Of a stretch of DNA of 64,000 bases, positions 45,379 to 53,841 are shown in pieces; position 1 is the first letter of the stretch, and the number at the start of each line of letters is the position of its first letter. The position numbers and the translations under genes are program-made. This stretch comes from Thermoanaerobacterium thermosulfurigenes. GTDB lineage: Bacteria > Bacillota > Thermoanaerobacteria > Thermoanaerobacterales > Thermoanaerobacteraceae. The stretch covers positions 1 through 64,000 of the forward strand of contig NZ_JBPODR010000007.1 of the NCBI RefSeq assembly GCF_051201035.1, given 5' to 3'. The notes beneath the pieces are model-generated. The model searched no databases. It was not told the origin of the DNA and saw only the letters and a program-made list of their open reading frames with translations.

Positions 45379-45828
45379 ATGAAGTTAGCAAGACATGCAA
45401 AGATTCTTGAAATAATAAGCAAAAATGAAATTGAAACACAGGAAGAATTGGCAGATGCCCTTCAAAAAGAAGGTATAAAAGTCACACAAGCTACAGTATC
45501 CAGGGATATAAAAGAGTTAAGGCTTATAAAAGTATTGAGTGCAGACGGCAAAAAATACAAATATGCGCCAATGAAAAGTCAAGATACTAAAGTAACTGAC
45601 AAGTTAGTTGCGCTTCTTTCTGGAATAGTAGGAATAGATTATGCTGGAAATACTATAGTAATTAAAACACTTTCTGGAACTGCACCTGCTGCTGCAGAAG
45701 CTTTGGATACATTAAATTGGAATGAGGTAGTAGGAACTCTTGCAGGAGATAATACTATATTTATGCTTGTGAGATCAGAAGATGCCGTAAAAGAAATTAT
45801 AGACAGAATTAACGAATTGATTAAATGA
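45379..45828 (+). CDS. argR: Arginine repressor ArgR/AhrC
   Basis: A 149-residue hexameric regulator of arginine genes. The winged helix (ETQEELADALQKEGIKVTQATVSRDIKEL) is followed by the arginine-binding C-terminal domain (GTAPAAAEALD; GTLAGDNTIF). TGAGGAGTG precedes ATG 45379; upstream in-frame TTG codons are alternatives. Its place before recN is conserved in Firmicutes. Confidence 0.95.
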   Translation: MKLARHAKILEIISKNEIETQEELADALQKEGIKVTQATVSRDIKELRLIKVLSADGKKYKYAPMKSQDTKVTDKLVALLSGIVGIDYAGNTIVIKTLSGTAPAAAEALDTLNWNEVVGTLAGDNTIFMLVRSEDAVKEIIDRINELIK

Positions 45829-45850
45829 ATGTTTTTTAAGGGGGATTACG

Positions 45851-47557
45851 ATGATCCTTGCATTGAACATAAAAAATATAGCTTTAATCGATGAAGTTGA
45901 AATTGATTTTGACGATGGCCTAAACATTCTTACTGGTGAGACAGGTGCTGGTAAATCTATAGTTATAGATTCAATGATGCTTTTGCTGGGTGGGCGAGCA
46001 AACAAAGATATTATCCGGAATGGTGCTCAAAAGGCTACAGTTGAAGGTGTTTTTTTGGTAGATTCAAACACTGATGTTATACATAAGATTTTAGATGAAG
46101 CAGGCATTGAATACGAGGATGATGATACATTGGTTATTAGCAGAGATATAACAGAAAACGGAAGAAACTACTGCAGAGTTAATGGTAGAATAGTTCCTTT
46201 ATCTTTTTTAAGCAAATTGGGAACGTATTTGGTTGACATATTAGGCCAACACGAGCATCAATTTCTGTTAGATAGCAGTAAGCATTTGTCAATATTAGAT
46301 AATTTTCAAGACAAAATATTTTTTGATTTAAAAGACACATTAAGAGATTTATTAAGTGAATATAATATTCTAAATAAAAGGCTAAAAGAATTTTATTCAG
46401 ATGACAAAGAAAAGATGTCAAAAATAGATCTTCTTAAGTATCAGATAAATGAAATAGAATCTGCAAAAATAAAAAAAGGAGAAGAAGAAAATTTACTTGA
46501 AAGGCGAAACATATTAATCAATTCAGAGAAATTATTTAATTCTATGAATGAATGCTACAACTTGCTTTATAAAGGTATTAATGATAATACATCGATTTTA
46601 GATAATCTCAGCACTGTATTAAAAAATCTGGATGCCTCGTATAAAATAGACAAAAGGCTTGAAAAATTAAAAGAAATGATTCAAAGTGCTTTATATACAT
46701 TAGATGATTGTTCTATTCAAATCAGAGATTATGTTGAGAATATTAATTTTGATGCAAACGAGTTAAATGAAATTGAAAAAAGGTTGGACATACTGGGAAA
46801 TTTAAAAAGAAAATACGGTAGAACGATTGAAGAAATAATTAGATATAAAGAAGAAAAAAATAGTGAACTTACAAAATTATTAAATGCAGAAGAAGAAATA
46901 TATAAGATAAACAAAGAAAAAGAAGAAATCATGCAGAAAATTAAAGCGATTTCTGATGAAATACATAAAAGGAGAAAAAATGTAGCAGATTTTCTTGAAA
47001 AGAAAATAAGCGACGTATTAAGTGAGTTAAATATGCCTAATACAATTTTTAAAGTCGATATTAGAAAAAGAGATATACCAAATGAGAATGGCATGGATGA
47101 AGTGGAGTTTTTAATATCAACTAATATCGGTGAACCTTTAAAGCCACTTGATAAAATAGCTTCTGGTGGTGAGCTATCGAGGATTATGTTGGCTTTAAAG
47201 ACAATTTTGGCCGACTTTGATGGCATATCTACATTAATATTTGATGAAGTAGATACAGGAATAAGCGGCAAAGCAGCCCAAGCTGTGGCGCAGAAAATAG
47301 CTTTGATTTCAAGAAATCGTCAGGTTATATGTGTGACACATCTCCCTCAAATAACATCTATGGCTGATTCACATTTTAAAATTTCAAAGGAATTTGACAA
47401 AGACAAAACTTACATAAAAATTGAAAAATTAGATTATGAAGGGAAAATAAAAGAATTATCGAGAATAATCAGTGGTTCTGTTGTTACAAACACTACTTAC
47501 AATCATTCGAAGGAGCTAATTGATTTAGCAGAAAATTACAAAAAAAAATTAATTTAA
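45851..47557 (+). CDS. recN: DNA repair protein RecN
   Basis: A 568-residue SMC-like ATPase for double-strand break repair. Walker A GETGAGKS is at residues 29-36, a long central coiled coil runs from about 170 to 390, and the C-terminal ATPase part has ASGGELSRIMLALK and IFDEVDTGISG. A good terminator follows. Confidence 0.96.
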   Translation: MILALNIKNIALIDEVEIDFDDGLNILTGETGAGKSIVIDSMMLLLGGRANKDIIRNGAQKATVEGVFLVDSNTDVIHKILDEAGIEYEDDDTLVISRDITENGRNYCRVNGRIVPLSFLSKLGTYLVDILGQHEHQFLLDSSKHLSILDNFQDKIFFDLKDTLRDLLSEYNILNKRLKEFYSDDKEKMSKIDLLKYQINEIESAKIKKGEEENLLERRNILINSEKLFNSMNECYNLLYKGINDNTSILDNLSTVLKNLDASYKIDKRLEKLKEMIQSALYTLDDCSIQIRDYVENINFDANELNEIEKRLDILGNLKRKYGRTIEEIIRYKEEKNSELTKLLNAEEEIYKINKEKEEIMQKIKAISDEIHKRRKNVADFLEKKISDVLSELNMPNTIFKVDIRKRDIPNENGMDEVEFLISTNIGEPLKPLDKIASGGELSRIMLALKTILADFDGISTLIFDEVDTGISGKAAQAVAQKIALISRNRQVICVTHLPQITSMADSHFKISKEFDKDKTYIKIEKLDYEGKIKELSRIISGSVVTNTTYNHSKELIDLAENYKKKLI

Positions 47558-47560
47558 AAG

Positions 47561-47588
47561 ATACGGTTCAAAGCCGTATTTTTTTATT
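47561..47588 (+). terminator. Terminator after recN
   Basis: ATACGG and CCGTAT pair around a 7-base loop; seven T follow. Confidence 0.85.
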
Positions 47589-47706
47589 TTGCCATTAGAA
47601 AAAAAGTCATTACTTGACTTAGAAATCTAACTTTTTATTGACAGTATATAAATCATTCTAAAGGGTTAATTTAATCATAGCAAATTTATTTGAGGGAGTG
47701 ATTAAA

Positions 47707-49017
47707 TTGAATCGCAATAAGATTAAATATTTAATTTTTGCATTTTTATCCGCTTTAATAATATATATAAATTATACACCTGCAATTAAGAGTGTTTACC
47801 AGACTCCCAATTATTATAAATTTATCGAAGGAGAAAAAGTAAAATTTAATTTTAATTTACCACTTAAAGTAGGCTTTTATACAGATAGACAAGGCATTGT
47901 AAAAATAGATAATGATGAAGGCGGCAATAATATTTTAAATCTTGATAAACCATTTTCTGTTGAAACGCTAAACCGTGGTAAAGTGAATATAAATTTCAGG
48001 TTATTTGGGATATTTCCAATAAAAAGTATTTATGTTGATGTGATACCAACAATAAAGGTAATTCCTGGTGGCGATTCAATTGGAGTTAAGCTTAACACAA
48101 AAGGAGCCCTTGTAGTTGGATATTCTGATATAATAGGAACAGATGATAAAATTTACAGTCCATACAGAGAGGGGAAAATACAAATAGGTGATATAATTCT
48201 TGAAGTTAATAATATAAAGATTAACTCTGCTGATGATATAACAGATATTATAAATAAGCAAAAAGATACAATGGTAACACTTAAAATAAGCAGAAAAGGT
48301 AATATAGTATATTCAAAGTTACATCCGGTCTTGGCTAAAGATGATCAAAAATACAAGCTGGGATTATGGGTAAGAGATCATACGGCAGGTATTGGAACAT
48401 TGACGTTTTATACTGAAGATAAAAAGTATTATGCTGCTTTAGGACATGCGATTACCGATATAGATACAGGAGATGTTCTATCAGTTAACAACGGACAAAT
48501 AATGAAATCTAAAATAACATCTGTAAGTAAAGGAAAAAGAAGCAGTCCAGGAGAGCTTAGAGGTATTTTTTTAGAGGAAGTTGACACAATAGGTGATATT
48601 GAAAAAAATACGGAGTATGGCATATATGGAAAGATAATTAATCCAAGTGATATAAGTTTAAAATCAATACCGATAGGTTATCAATCACAAGTTGTTGAAG
48701 GACCAGCAAAAATCCTTACAACAATAGACAATACGGGAGTAAAGGAATTTGATATTCAGATAATAAAGAAAGTGGAACAAAAGAATCCAAATCAAAAAGG
48801 GATGATAATAAAAATTGTCGATAAAGAATTGCTAGATAAAACAGGTGGTATTGTCCAAGGAATGAGTGGAAGTCCAATTATACAAAATGGCAAGCTGATA
48901 GGCGCTGTGACGCATGTTTTTGTCAATGACCCAACTAAAGGATATGCAGTATATGCTGAATGGATGATAAATGAAATGGAAAATTTACACCATGATGAAA
49001 ATGTGTTTAAGAATTAG
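47707..49017 (+). CDS. spoIVB: SpoIVB peptidase (S55)
   Basis: A 436-residue serine protease secreted from the forespore that triggers pro-SigK processing. An N-terminal membrane anchor (about residues 6-25) is followed by a PDZ domain (about 120-205) and the S55 peptidase with His247 in LGHAITDID and the serine motif GMSGSP (about 385-390). TTG 47707 has GAGGGAG with 8-base spacing; GTG 47698 abuts it. It pairs with the pro-sigK gene at 13438 and precedes spo0A as in Bacillus. Confidence 0.94.
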   Translation: MNRNKIKYLIFAFLSALIIYINYTPAIKSVYQTPNYYKFIEGEKVKFNFNLPLKVGFYTDRQGIVKIDNDEGGNNILNLDKPFSVETLNRGKVNINFRLFGIFPIKSIYVDVIPTIKVIPGGDSIGVKLNTKGALVVGYSDIIGTDDKIYSPYREGKIQIGDIILEVNNIKINSADDITDIINKQKDTMVTLKISRKGNIVYSKLHPVLAKDDQKYKLGLWVRDHTAGIGTLTFYTEDKKYYAALGHAITDIDTGDVLSVNNGQIMKSKITSVSKGKRSSPGELRGIFLEEVDTIGDIEKNTEYGIYGKIINPSDISLKSIPIGYQSQVVEGPAKILTTIDNTGVKEFDIQIIKKVEQKNPNQKGMIIKIVDKELLDKTGGIVQGMSGSPIIQNGKLIGAVTHVFVNDPTKGYAVYAEWMINEMENLHHDENVFKN

Positions 49018-49044
49018 GGATTACATTTTTCCCTAATTTTTTTA
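49012..49044 (+). terminator. Terminator after spoIVB
   Basis: AATTAGGGA and TCCCTAATT form a 9-bp stem, followed by T residues. Confidence 0.85.
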
Positions 49045-49053
49045 TTGTTAAAA

Positions 49054-49080
49054 GAAGGAAATTCTAATTTTATGTAGAAT
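49054..49080 (+). promoter_or_regulatory. SigH promoter of spo0A
   Basis: GAAGGAAAT (49054-49062), an 11-base spacer and GTAGAAT (49074-49080) fit the SigH consensus RnAGGAwww-N11-RnnGAAT. TGTAGAA (49073-49079) is also one mismatch from a Spo0A box (TGTCGAA), raising self-regulation at the -10. Confidence 0.75.
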
Positions 49081-49130
49081 ATTATAAAGTAGATTTATTT
49101 TTTATAAAATGGCATAAGGAGGGGCGTTTG

Positions 49131-49913
49131 TTGTTAAAGAAAATTAAATTAGGAATTTGTGATGATAATAAGGAATTTGTCGGTATAATGGTTGACTACC
49201 TGTCATCAAAAGAAAATATCGAAATTGTAGGTGTTGCAAATGATGGCAATCAAGCAGTTAAACTTATTCAAGATAATGATTTAGATCTTTTAATCTTGGA
49301 TATCATAATGCCATATTTGGATGGCATTGGGGTTTTAGAAAAAGTTAATGAACTAAAGAAAAAAAGACCTAAAATAATCATTTTATCGGCAGTAGGTCAG
49401 GAAAAAATTACACAAAGAGCAATAAACCTTGGTGCAGATTATTACATTCTAAAACCATTTGATTTAGAATTGCTTTCTAAGAGAATAACAGAGATAATGG
49501 AGTATCAGACTGATGTGGTGTCAAAGGCTGTCATGCCTATAATCGGAGACAAAAAATCTGTCGACTTAGAAACTCTTATAACACAGGTTATTCATGATGT
49601 AGGAATACCTGCGCATATAAAAGGATATTTGTATTTAAGAGATGCTATAACATTAGTAATAAGCAATATTGAATACTTGAATTCTGTAACGAAGCTTTTG
49701 TATCCAAAGATAGCTGAAAAATATGAGACTACTCCCAGTAGAGTGGAAAGGGCTATAAGACATGCGATTGAAGTTGCGTGGAGCAGAGGTAAAGTCGATG
49801 TTTTAAATGATCTATTTGGCTATACAATTAACGATGAAAAGGGGAAACCTACCAATTCAGAGTTTATCGCGCTTATTGCTGACAAGTTAAGATTAGAGAT
49901 AAAAGCATGTTAA
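49131..49913 (+). CDS. spo0A: Sporulation response regulator Spo0A
   Basis: A 260-residue master regulator of sporulation entry. The receiver domain has the phospho-acceptor Asp57 in LLILDIIMPYLDG and Lys in LKPFD; the C-terminal DNA-binding domain includes TTPSRVERAIRHAIEVAW and ends PTNSEFIALIADKLRLE plus a few residues, as in Bacillus. AGGAGG (49118-49123) fits TTG 49131; TTG 49128 is an alternative. The gene is intact although a mobile element begins about 130 bases later. Confidence 0.96.
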   Translation: MLKKIKLGICDDNKEFVGIMVDYLSSKENIEIVGVANDGNQAVKLIQDNDLDLLILDIIMPYLDGIGVLEKVNELKKKRPKIIILSAVGQEKITQRAINLGADYYILKPFDLELLSKRITEIMEYQTDVVSKAVMPIIGDKKSVDLETLITQVIHDVGIPAHIKGYLYLRDAITLVISNIEYLNSVTKLLYPKIAEKYETTPSRVERAIRHAIEVAWSRGKVDVLNDLFGYTINDEKGKPTNSEFIALIADKLRLEIKAC

Positions 49914-49999
49914 GGCGTTTATTGAAGCATAACAAAACAAAAAAATTAGCAACAAACAAAAAATAATTCGATGAAAACAATATTTAATCTAACTAATTA

Positions 50000-50042
50000 A
50001 TACCTTCTATTTGTTCAAAAAACAGATAGGAGGTATTTTTAT
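50000..50042 (+). terminator. Terminator between spo0A and the integrase
   Basis: ATACCTTCTATTTG (50000-50013) pairs, with G-U pairs, with CAGATAGGAGGTAT (50022-50035), then a T-rich run. The right arm contains AGGAGG (50028-50033), the only ribosome-site candidate for the integrase at 50048. Confidence 0.8.
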
Positions 50043-50047
50043 TTTTT

Positions 50048-51040
50048 ATGTTTACTGAAATAGAAATGCAAATTGAAGATTTTATGCAAGATTGTGAATT
50101 AAGAAATTTGTCAAAAAAAACATTAAAAGCATATGAACAAACGCTTAAACTTTTTGCAAAGTATCTTCAAGATAGTTTTAAAGTGACTGAAATAAAAAAT
50201 ATCCAAACTGAAATGTTGCAGAAATACATTAAATTTCTACAAACAAGAGGTAAATATACTGTTGTTACTAATGACAATTCAAAAGATAATAATAATCCAC
50301 AAGCAAGAAAGGATTTTGGCAAAAAAATAAATACTCAAACTATAAATAATTACATTCGTGTCATTAAAGTGTTTTTTCACTGGCTAAAACAACGAAGAAT
50401 AATCAAAAAAGATATAACAGAGCCAGTCAAATATTTAAAATATGAACGTAAAGCAGTTGAATTTATCGAAGATGATGATTTCTTTAAAATATTAAAGTGT
50501 TTTGATACTACAAAATTTGTCGGATATAGAGATTACATAATCACAGAGTTGCTATTCGATACAGGTATGCGATTAGGGGAATGTTTAGCGATTAAAGTTG
50601 ATGACATTGACTTAAAAAATAGAACAATTCATCTTTTAGCAGAAAATACAAAAGGCAGAAAAGATAGATTTGTTTTTTATTCAACAGAAATGGGAAGCGA
50701 ACTTAAAAGATGGATCATATACAAAGATAGATATGTAGATAGTGAATATTTGTTTTGTAGTTTAAGAGGTACTTTTGTCAAATTAAACGTATATGAACAT
50801 CATCTAAAAGAAGCAGCGAAAAAAGCAGGAATTGAAAATATACATCCTCACATGATTAGAAATAATTTTGCTAAAAGATGCTTGATGGAAGGAATGGACT
50901 TATATACGTTAGCAAAAGTTTTGGGGCATACAAGTGTAACAACAACAGAAAAAGCATATTTAGATTTAACAGTTGATGATATTAGAAAAAACTATAACAA
51001 ATATAGTCCTCTCGAAAAAATGAAAAAGAAATGGAGATGA
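50048..51040 (+). CDS. Tyrosine recombinase/integrase
   Basis: A 330-residue phage-type integrase. The N-terminal SAM-like core-binding domain (about residues 5-120) is followed by the catalytic domain with Arg175 (DTGMRLGE), a Lys in ENTKGRKDR, His268-Arg271 (HPHMIR), His294 (LGHTS) and the nucleophile Tyr304. All active residues are present. Its position right behind spo0A marks this as the left end of an integrated element. Its ribosome site lies in the arm of the preceding terminator, 14 bases from the ATG, an unusually long spacing. Confidence 0.92.
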   Translation: MFTEIEMQIEDFMQDCELRNLSKKTLKAYEQTLKLFAKYLQDSFKVTEIKNIQTEMLQKYIKFLQTRGKYTVVTNDNSKDNNNPQARKDFGKKINTQTINNYIRVIKVFFHWLKQRRIIKKDITEPVKYLKYERKAVEFIEDDDFFKILKCFDTTKFVGYRDYIITELLFDTGMRLGECLAIKVDDIDLKNRTIHLLAENTKGRKDRFVFYSTEMGSELKRWIIYKDRYVDSEYLFCSLRGTFVKLNVYEHHLKEAAKKAGIENIHPHMIRNNFAKRCLMEGMDLYTLAKVLGHTSVTTTEKAYLDLTVDDIRKNYNKYSPLEKMKKKWR

Positions 51041-51045
51041 TACAA

Positions 51046-51195
51046 ATGTTAAAAGTTGTTATTCCTGAAAATCGTGAAAAAATACAAAGACAAATTCAAG
51101 CACTCGAATGGCAGTTAACGCAAGACACAGACGAGAAAAGCAGGGAAATCCACCAACAAGCGTTAGAAACTTTAAAAAATGCTTTAAAGCATTAA
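51046..51195 (+). CDS. Small unknown protein, 49 residues
   Basis: MLKVVIPENREKIQRQI followed by a Glu/Gln/Lys-rich helix. AAATGGAGATGAT at the end of the integrase gives a ribosome site. The frame starts 5 bases after the integrase stop, so the two are probably coupled. I do not recognise it; it could be a small helical regulator such as an excisionase helper, but nothing shows that. Confidence 0.6.
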   Translation: MLKVVIPENREKIQRQIQALEWQLTQDTDEKSREIHQQALETLKNALKH

Positions 51196-51210
51196 CAAAG
51201 GAGGCGCACA

Positions 51211-51225
51211 ATGTGCGTATCCTAA
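51211..51225 (+). other. Four-codon minigene with strong ribosome site
   Basis: AAAGGAGG (51197-51204) stands 6 bases before ATG TGC GTA TCC TAA. CGCAC (51205-51209) and GTGCG (51213-51217) can form a hairpin covering the ATG. It may be a translated minigene or just a leader for the next gene. Confidence 0.35.
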
Positions 51226-51245
51226 AAAACGAGGAGGAATTTTGA

Positions 51246-51626
51246 ATGAGAAGAACAATAGTAAACGACTTGTATCGCATCGTTTGTAACACAGAGGAAA
51301 GAAAGAGAGAATTTATCAAGATGTTTTTTAGCGGTGACCCAAATAGATTTGGACTCGATTTGCTATCTTATAGGAACTACCAATTACAACATGGCAGAGG
51401 ACAAGACATTACCGCAGATGATTTGAGAAATGCAACAAGAGATGAAGAATTAAAACAATTGCTAACTGAATTGTTTGTAGATTATGTTACACCAAATGTC
51501 ACAAAGACAATTCGCAAATACGATATCAGTTTAGATGATATACTTGCAGAACATAGACGTGATCTGCAAAGTAGTATAGGAAGAATTTTACATATATTGA
51601 TTGAGAAAAAATATAAAGTTGCATGA
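51246..51626 (+). CDS. Unknown phage protein, 126 residues
   Basis: A soluble, charged, mostly helical protein starting MRRTIVNDLYRIVCNTEE. No recognisable motif or membrane segment. AGGAGG with 8-base spacing precedes ATG 51246, in a leader (CGAGGAGGAATT) nearly the same as that of the polymerase gene at 55023. Good coding character and its own ribosome site make it real; function unknown. Confidence 0.7.
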   Translation: MRRTIVNDLYRIVCNTEERKREFIKMFFSGDPNRFGLDLLSYRNYQLQHGRGQDITADDLRNATRDEELKQLLTELFVDYVTPNVTKTIRKYDISLDDILAEHRRDLQSSIGRILHILIEKKYKVA

Positions 51627-51641
51627 TGGGGGAAAGAACAA

Positions 51642-51827
51642 ATGAAATATAATGAAAGAGTTTTAAAAGTTTTAACTGATTTGCCTAAACGCAAATTAAA
51701 CAGATTAGAAGGTAAAAACATCATCATATATAGAGGCGGTAAATACTACATACTTCAAGATGTTGATGTTGATGACATCTACAGAATAGCAGATACTGAT
51801 TCAATAATAATTGTTTTAGATATTTAA
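51642..51827 (+). CDS. Small unknown protein, 61 residues
   Basis: MKYNERVLKVLTDLPKRK, then a beta-rich end with KNIIIYRGGKYYILQDVDVDD. GGGGGAAAG lies upstream. It follows the previous gene by 15 bases and precedes a helix-turn-helix gene. Not recognised. Confidence 0.6.
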   Translation: MKYNERVLKVLTDLPKRKLNRLEGKNIIIYRGGKYYILQDVDVDDIYRIADTDSIIIVLDI

Positions 51828-51849
51828 AATAAACAAGGGGGAACAACAA

Positions 51850-52323
51850 ATGAGTAAAGCAAATAAAGGGTTTAATATTGTTTTAAATGAAATTTTTGAA
51901 TGCAATGATTTAGATTTTGTTGATGTAAGTATTTTAATATTTCTGAAAAAGCATATGTTTAATAATAAAAATACATGCTGGGTCAGCATAAAAACTATAG
52001 CAAAACACGCTAAATTATCTTATGTTACAATTTTACACAGATTGCACAGTTTAGCAGAAAGAGGATATATCGCTATAAAATCGGGTGCAAAAGCAGGTAC
52101 AACAAACGTCTATGAAATGCTTGTTGATTTCTTTAGCACTCTATCGAGCGCAAAAAAGGGTAATAAAAAGGAAAATGAAGTGACTTCACAAAATGGGAAG
52201 CAATATAACAACACAAAAGAAAAAGCATATCAAGCCATGTATGCGGGAAACAGTACAACACGCAATTATGACATTGATATGCTCGAGCAACAACTGCTTA
52301 AAGCATCATTTAAGCAGAGATAG
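51850..52323 (+). CDS. Helix-turn-helix protein (winged helix, HTH_36-like)
   Basis: A 157-residue protein with an N-terminal winged helix (about residues 20-90): SILIFLKKHMF, WVSIKTIAKHAKLSYVTILHRLHSLAERGYI is the classic pattern of phage replication and plasmid initiator-associated domains. The C-terminal third is Lys/Asn/Gln-rich and probably disordered. GGGGGAAC precedes ATG 51850. A terminator follows. Confidence 0.75.
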   Translation: MSKANKGFNIVLNEIFECNDLDFVDVSILIFLKKHMFNNKNTCWVSIKTIAKHAKLSYVTILHRLHSLAERGYIAIKSGAKAGTTNVYEMLVDFFSTLSSAKKGNKKENEVTSQNGKQYNNTKEKAYQAMYAGNSTTRNYDIDMLEQQLLKASFKQR

Positions 52324-52386
52324 TGCTATTACGAAGCACTATTGCATCACCAAATATAATTATACTAAATTTATTTCGCTATTTCA

Positions 52387-52415
52387 AGAGCATTATTTCT
52401 TATGCTCTTTTTTTA
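52387..52415 (+). terminator. Terminator after the HTH gene
   Basis: AGAGCAT (52387-52393) and ATGCTCT (52402-52408) flank an 8-base loop; seven T follow. Confidence 0.85.
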
Positions 52416-52710
52416 TTTATAGAATTATCAGAATATTAAAACATGCCATTGTTATTTACATATATATCTATTTTAACCTTGTATTGTAAATAAAATGGAT
52501 ATATATGTAAATAATAAGATAAAAACTAATGTTTGGGTATTAAATTATTAAATAGGGGTATTAAAACGCTTAAGAGGGAGGTGTTTAAACGTTAAAGACA
52601 AAGAAATAAAAATATAAAGAAATAAAAAATAAGAATATATCATTCAAAAAATTGAATAAAATGCTCGTTTTATTTCAAAAATTTGAATCAATAGAAAGGA
52701 GATGATAATT
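52416..52710. promoter_or_regulatory. Regulatory gap before the XRE gene
   Basis: No gene. It contains ACATATATATC/GATATATATGT arms around a CCTTGTATTGTAAA motif (about 52458-52506) and a 20-bp imperfect inverted repeat, ATTCAAAAAATTGAATAAAA with TTTTATTTCAAAAATTTGAAT (52642-52688), ending 8 bases before the ribosome site of the XRE gene. Confidence 0.55.
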
Positions 52711-52890
52711 ATGGAACTAACAAGTCGTGAAGAATATATCATTAAGCGTAAACGCAAAAAAATAAAACTAAAAGACCTTGCGCAAGCACTAAACTGTAGT
52801 GAAGCACTCATTTGCAAGTATGAGAAAGGGCATCTCGAACTGAAAGCAGATATGCTCGAAGCATATCAAAATTATATTGATGTGAGGTGA
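52711..52890 (+). CDS. XRE family helix-turn-helix regulator, 59 residues
   Basis: MELTSREEYIIKRKRKKIKLKDLAQALNCSEALICKYEKG is a single Cro/cI-type DNA-binding domain with little else. AAAGGAGA supports ATG 52711 rather than ATG 52702. It resembles the smallest phage repressors or Cro proteins. The inverted repeat just upstream may be its own operator. Confidence 0.8.
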   Translation: MELTSREEYIIKRKRKKIKLKDLAQALNCSEALICKYEKGHLELKADMLEAYQNYIDVR

Positions 52891-52894
52891 GAAT

Positions 52895-53023
52895 ATGGCA
52901 AAAACACAGACATTAGAGGATAAAATTCGCAAATGGAAAAAACAAGCAAAAGATATAGAAAAAGAACTACAAAAACGAGAAAGAAAGGCGGGAAGGTTCA
53001 AAGCAAAAAAGAAAAATGCTTAA
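52895..53023 (+). CDS. Small basic protein, 42 residues
   Basis: MAKTQTLEDKIRKWKKQAKD, a Lys/Glu-rich helix with a strongly basic tail, after GAGGTGAG. It overlaps the next gene start by 8 bases, so the two are likely translated together. It may bind nucleic acid by charge; no family recognised. Confidence 0.55.
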   Translation: MAKTQTLEDKIRKWKKQAKDIEKELQKRERKAGRFKAKKKNA

Positions 53024-53828
53024 AACCGCACAGATGAACAAATACGCTAAACAGTTATTTCCAAATTGGGTAAATGATATGAGAGAGTATGATTTAATAC
53101 TATCAAACGATATAGATTCTCTTTTATCATGTAGAATTTTAGAATTAATAAAAGGGTACAAAATTAATTACTTTTTTGATTTTAATTCAATATATAGAAT
53201 AAACGAGCCAATTAATCAAGTTATTGGCGTTGATATTGACTTTAAAAATCTAAAGTGTTGGTCAAATCATTACACACGAAATGGAAGTTATCATAATGAA
53301 AATTCAGCAAATCTCAATAATACTTTTGTTATGACAAATTACTTTGACAAATACGCAGGCAGTACACTATTAGAAATTATTTCATATTATGATTTTGATA
53401 TTTCCAAATTCAGCGATGAAGCAAAGATGATATTGTGGGCGATTGATGTTGCGTACAAAGGATTTTATCGAAAGAAATTTAGGGATGTGCATAAAAAGTG
53501 GTTCATTAGCGTATTGCAATTAAGCGATTTATATTCAATTCTATCAAATCATACAGAGAATGACTTTATCGAAATAATGAAAAAATATAATTTGAATAGC
53601 AAAATATGGATTGATAAAGAAGGATACTTGAAAACTAATATAAAACTTGATGAAATATCGAAAGTTTTAGGATTCTCTATCGAATTGCCAAAAGAAAAAT
53701 TCATTAAATCCAGAGATTTCCAATACGAAGTGAGAGAAGCGGAGAATCTCATCAACATCGATACTTCAAAAATAATAAGCATAGCAAGAACAAGATTAGA
53801 CGAAGTGCGATTGAGTATTGCTTATTAA
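53016..53828 (+). CDS. Possible DHH-like phosphoesterase, 270 residues
   Basis: I do not recognise this with certainty. Near the N-terminus DLILSNDIDSLLSC (Asp32, Asp34) and then VIGVDID (Asp73, Asp75) resemble the first acidic motifs of DHH-superfamily phosphoesterases such as RecJ and nanoRNase; a conserved-looking MTNYFDKYAGSTLLEI follows at about 108-123. A clear DHH triad is not seen. If real it would hydrolyse nucleotides or small RNAs. The rest is helical. Start is ATG 53016; ATG 53034 is an alternative. Confidence 0.5.
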   Translation: MLKTAQMNKYAKQLFPNWVNDMREYDLILSNDIDSLLSCRILELIKGYKINYFFDFNSIYRINEPINQVIGVDIDFKNLKCWSNHYTRNGSYHNENSANLNNTFVMTNYFDKYAGSTLLEIISYYDFDISKFSDEAKMILWAIDVAYKGFYRKKFRDVHKKWFISVLQLSDLYSILSNHTENDFIEIMKKYNLNSKIWIDKEGYLKTNIKLDEISKVLGFSIELPKEKFIKSRDFQYEVREAENLINIDTSKIISIARTRLDEVRLSIAY

Positions 53829-53841
53829 AAACACGCCTTTA

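Noticed and set aside
49131..49913. spo0A truncated or altered by the mobile element
   Set aside because: The reading frame ends with the usual Spo0A C-terminus before the element begins.
52193..52489. Plus-strand frame of 98 codons overlapping the HTH gene
   Set aside because: It shares its first half with the HTH gene in another frame, lacks a ribosome site and runs through a clear terminator.
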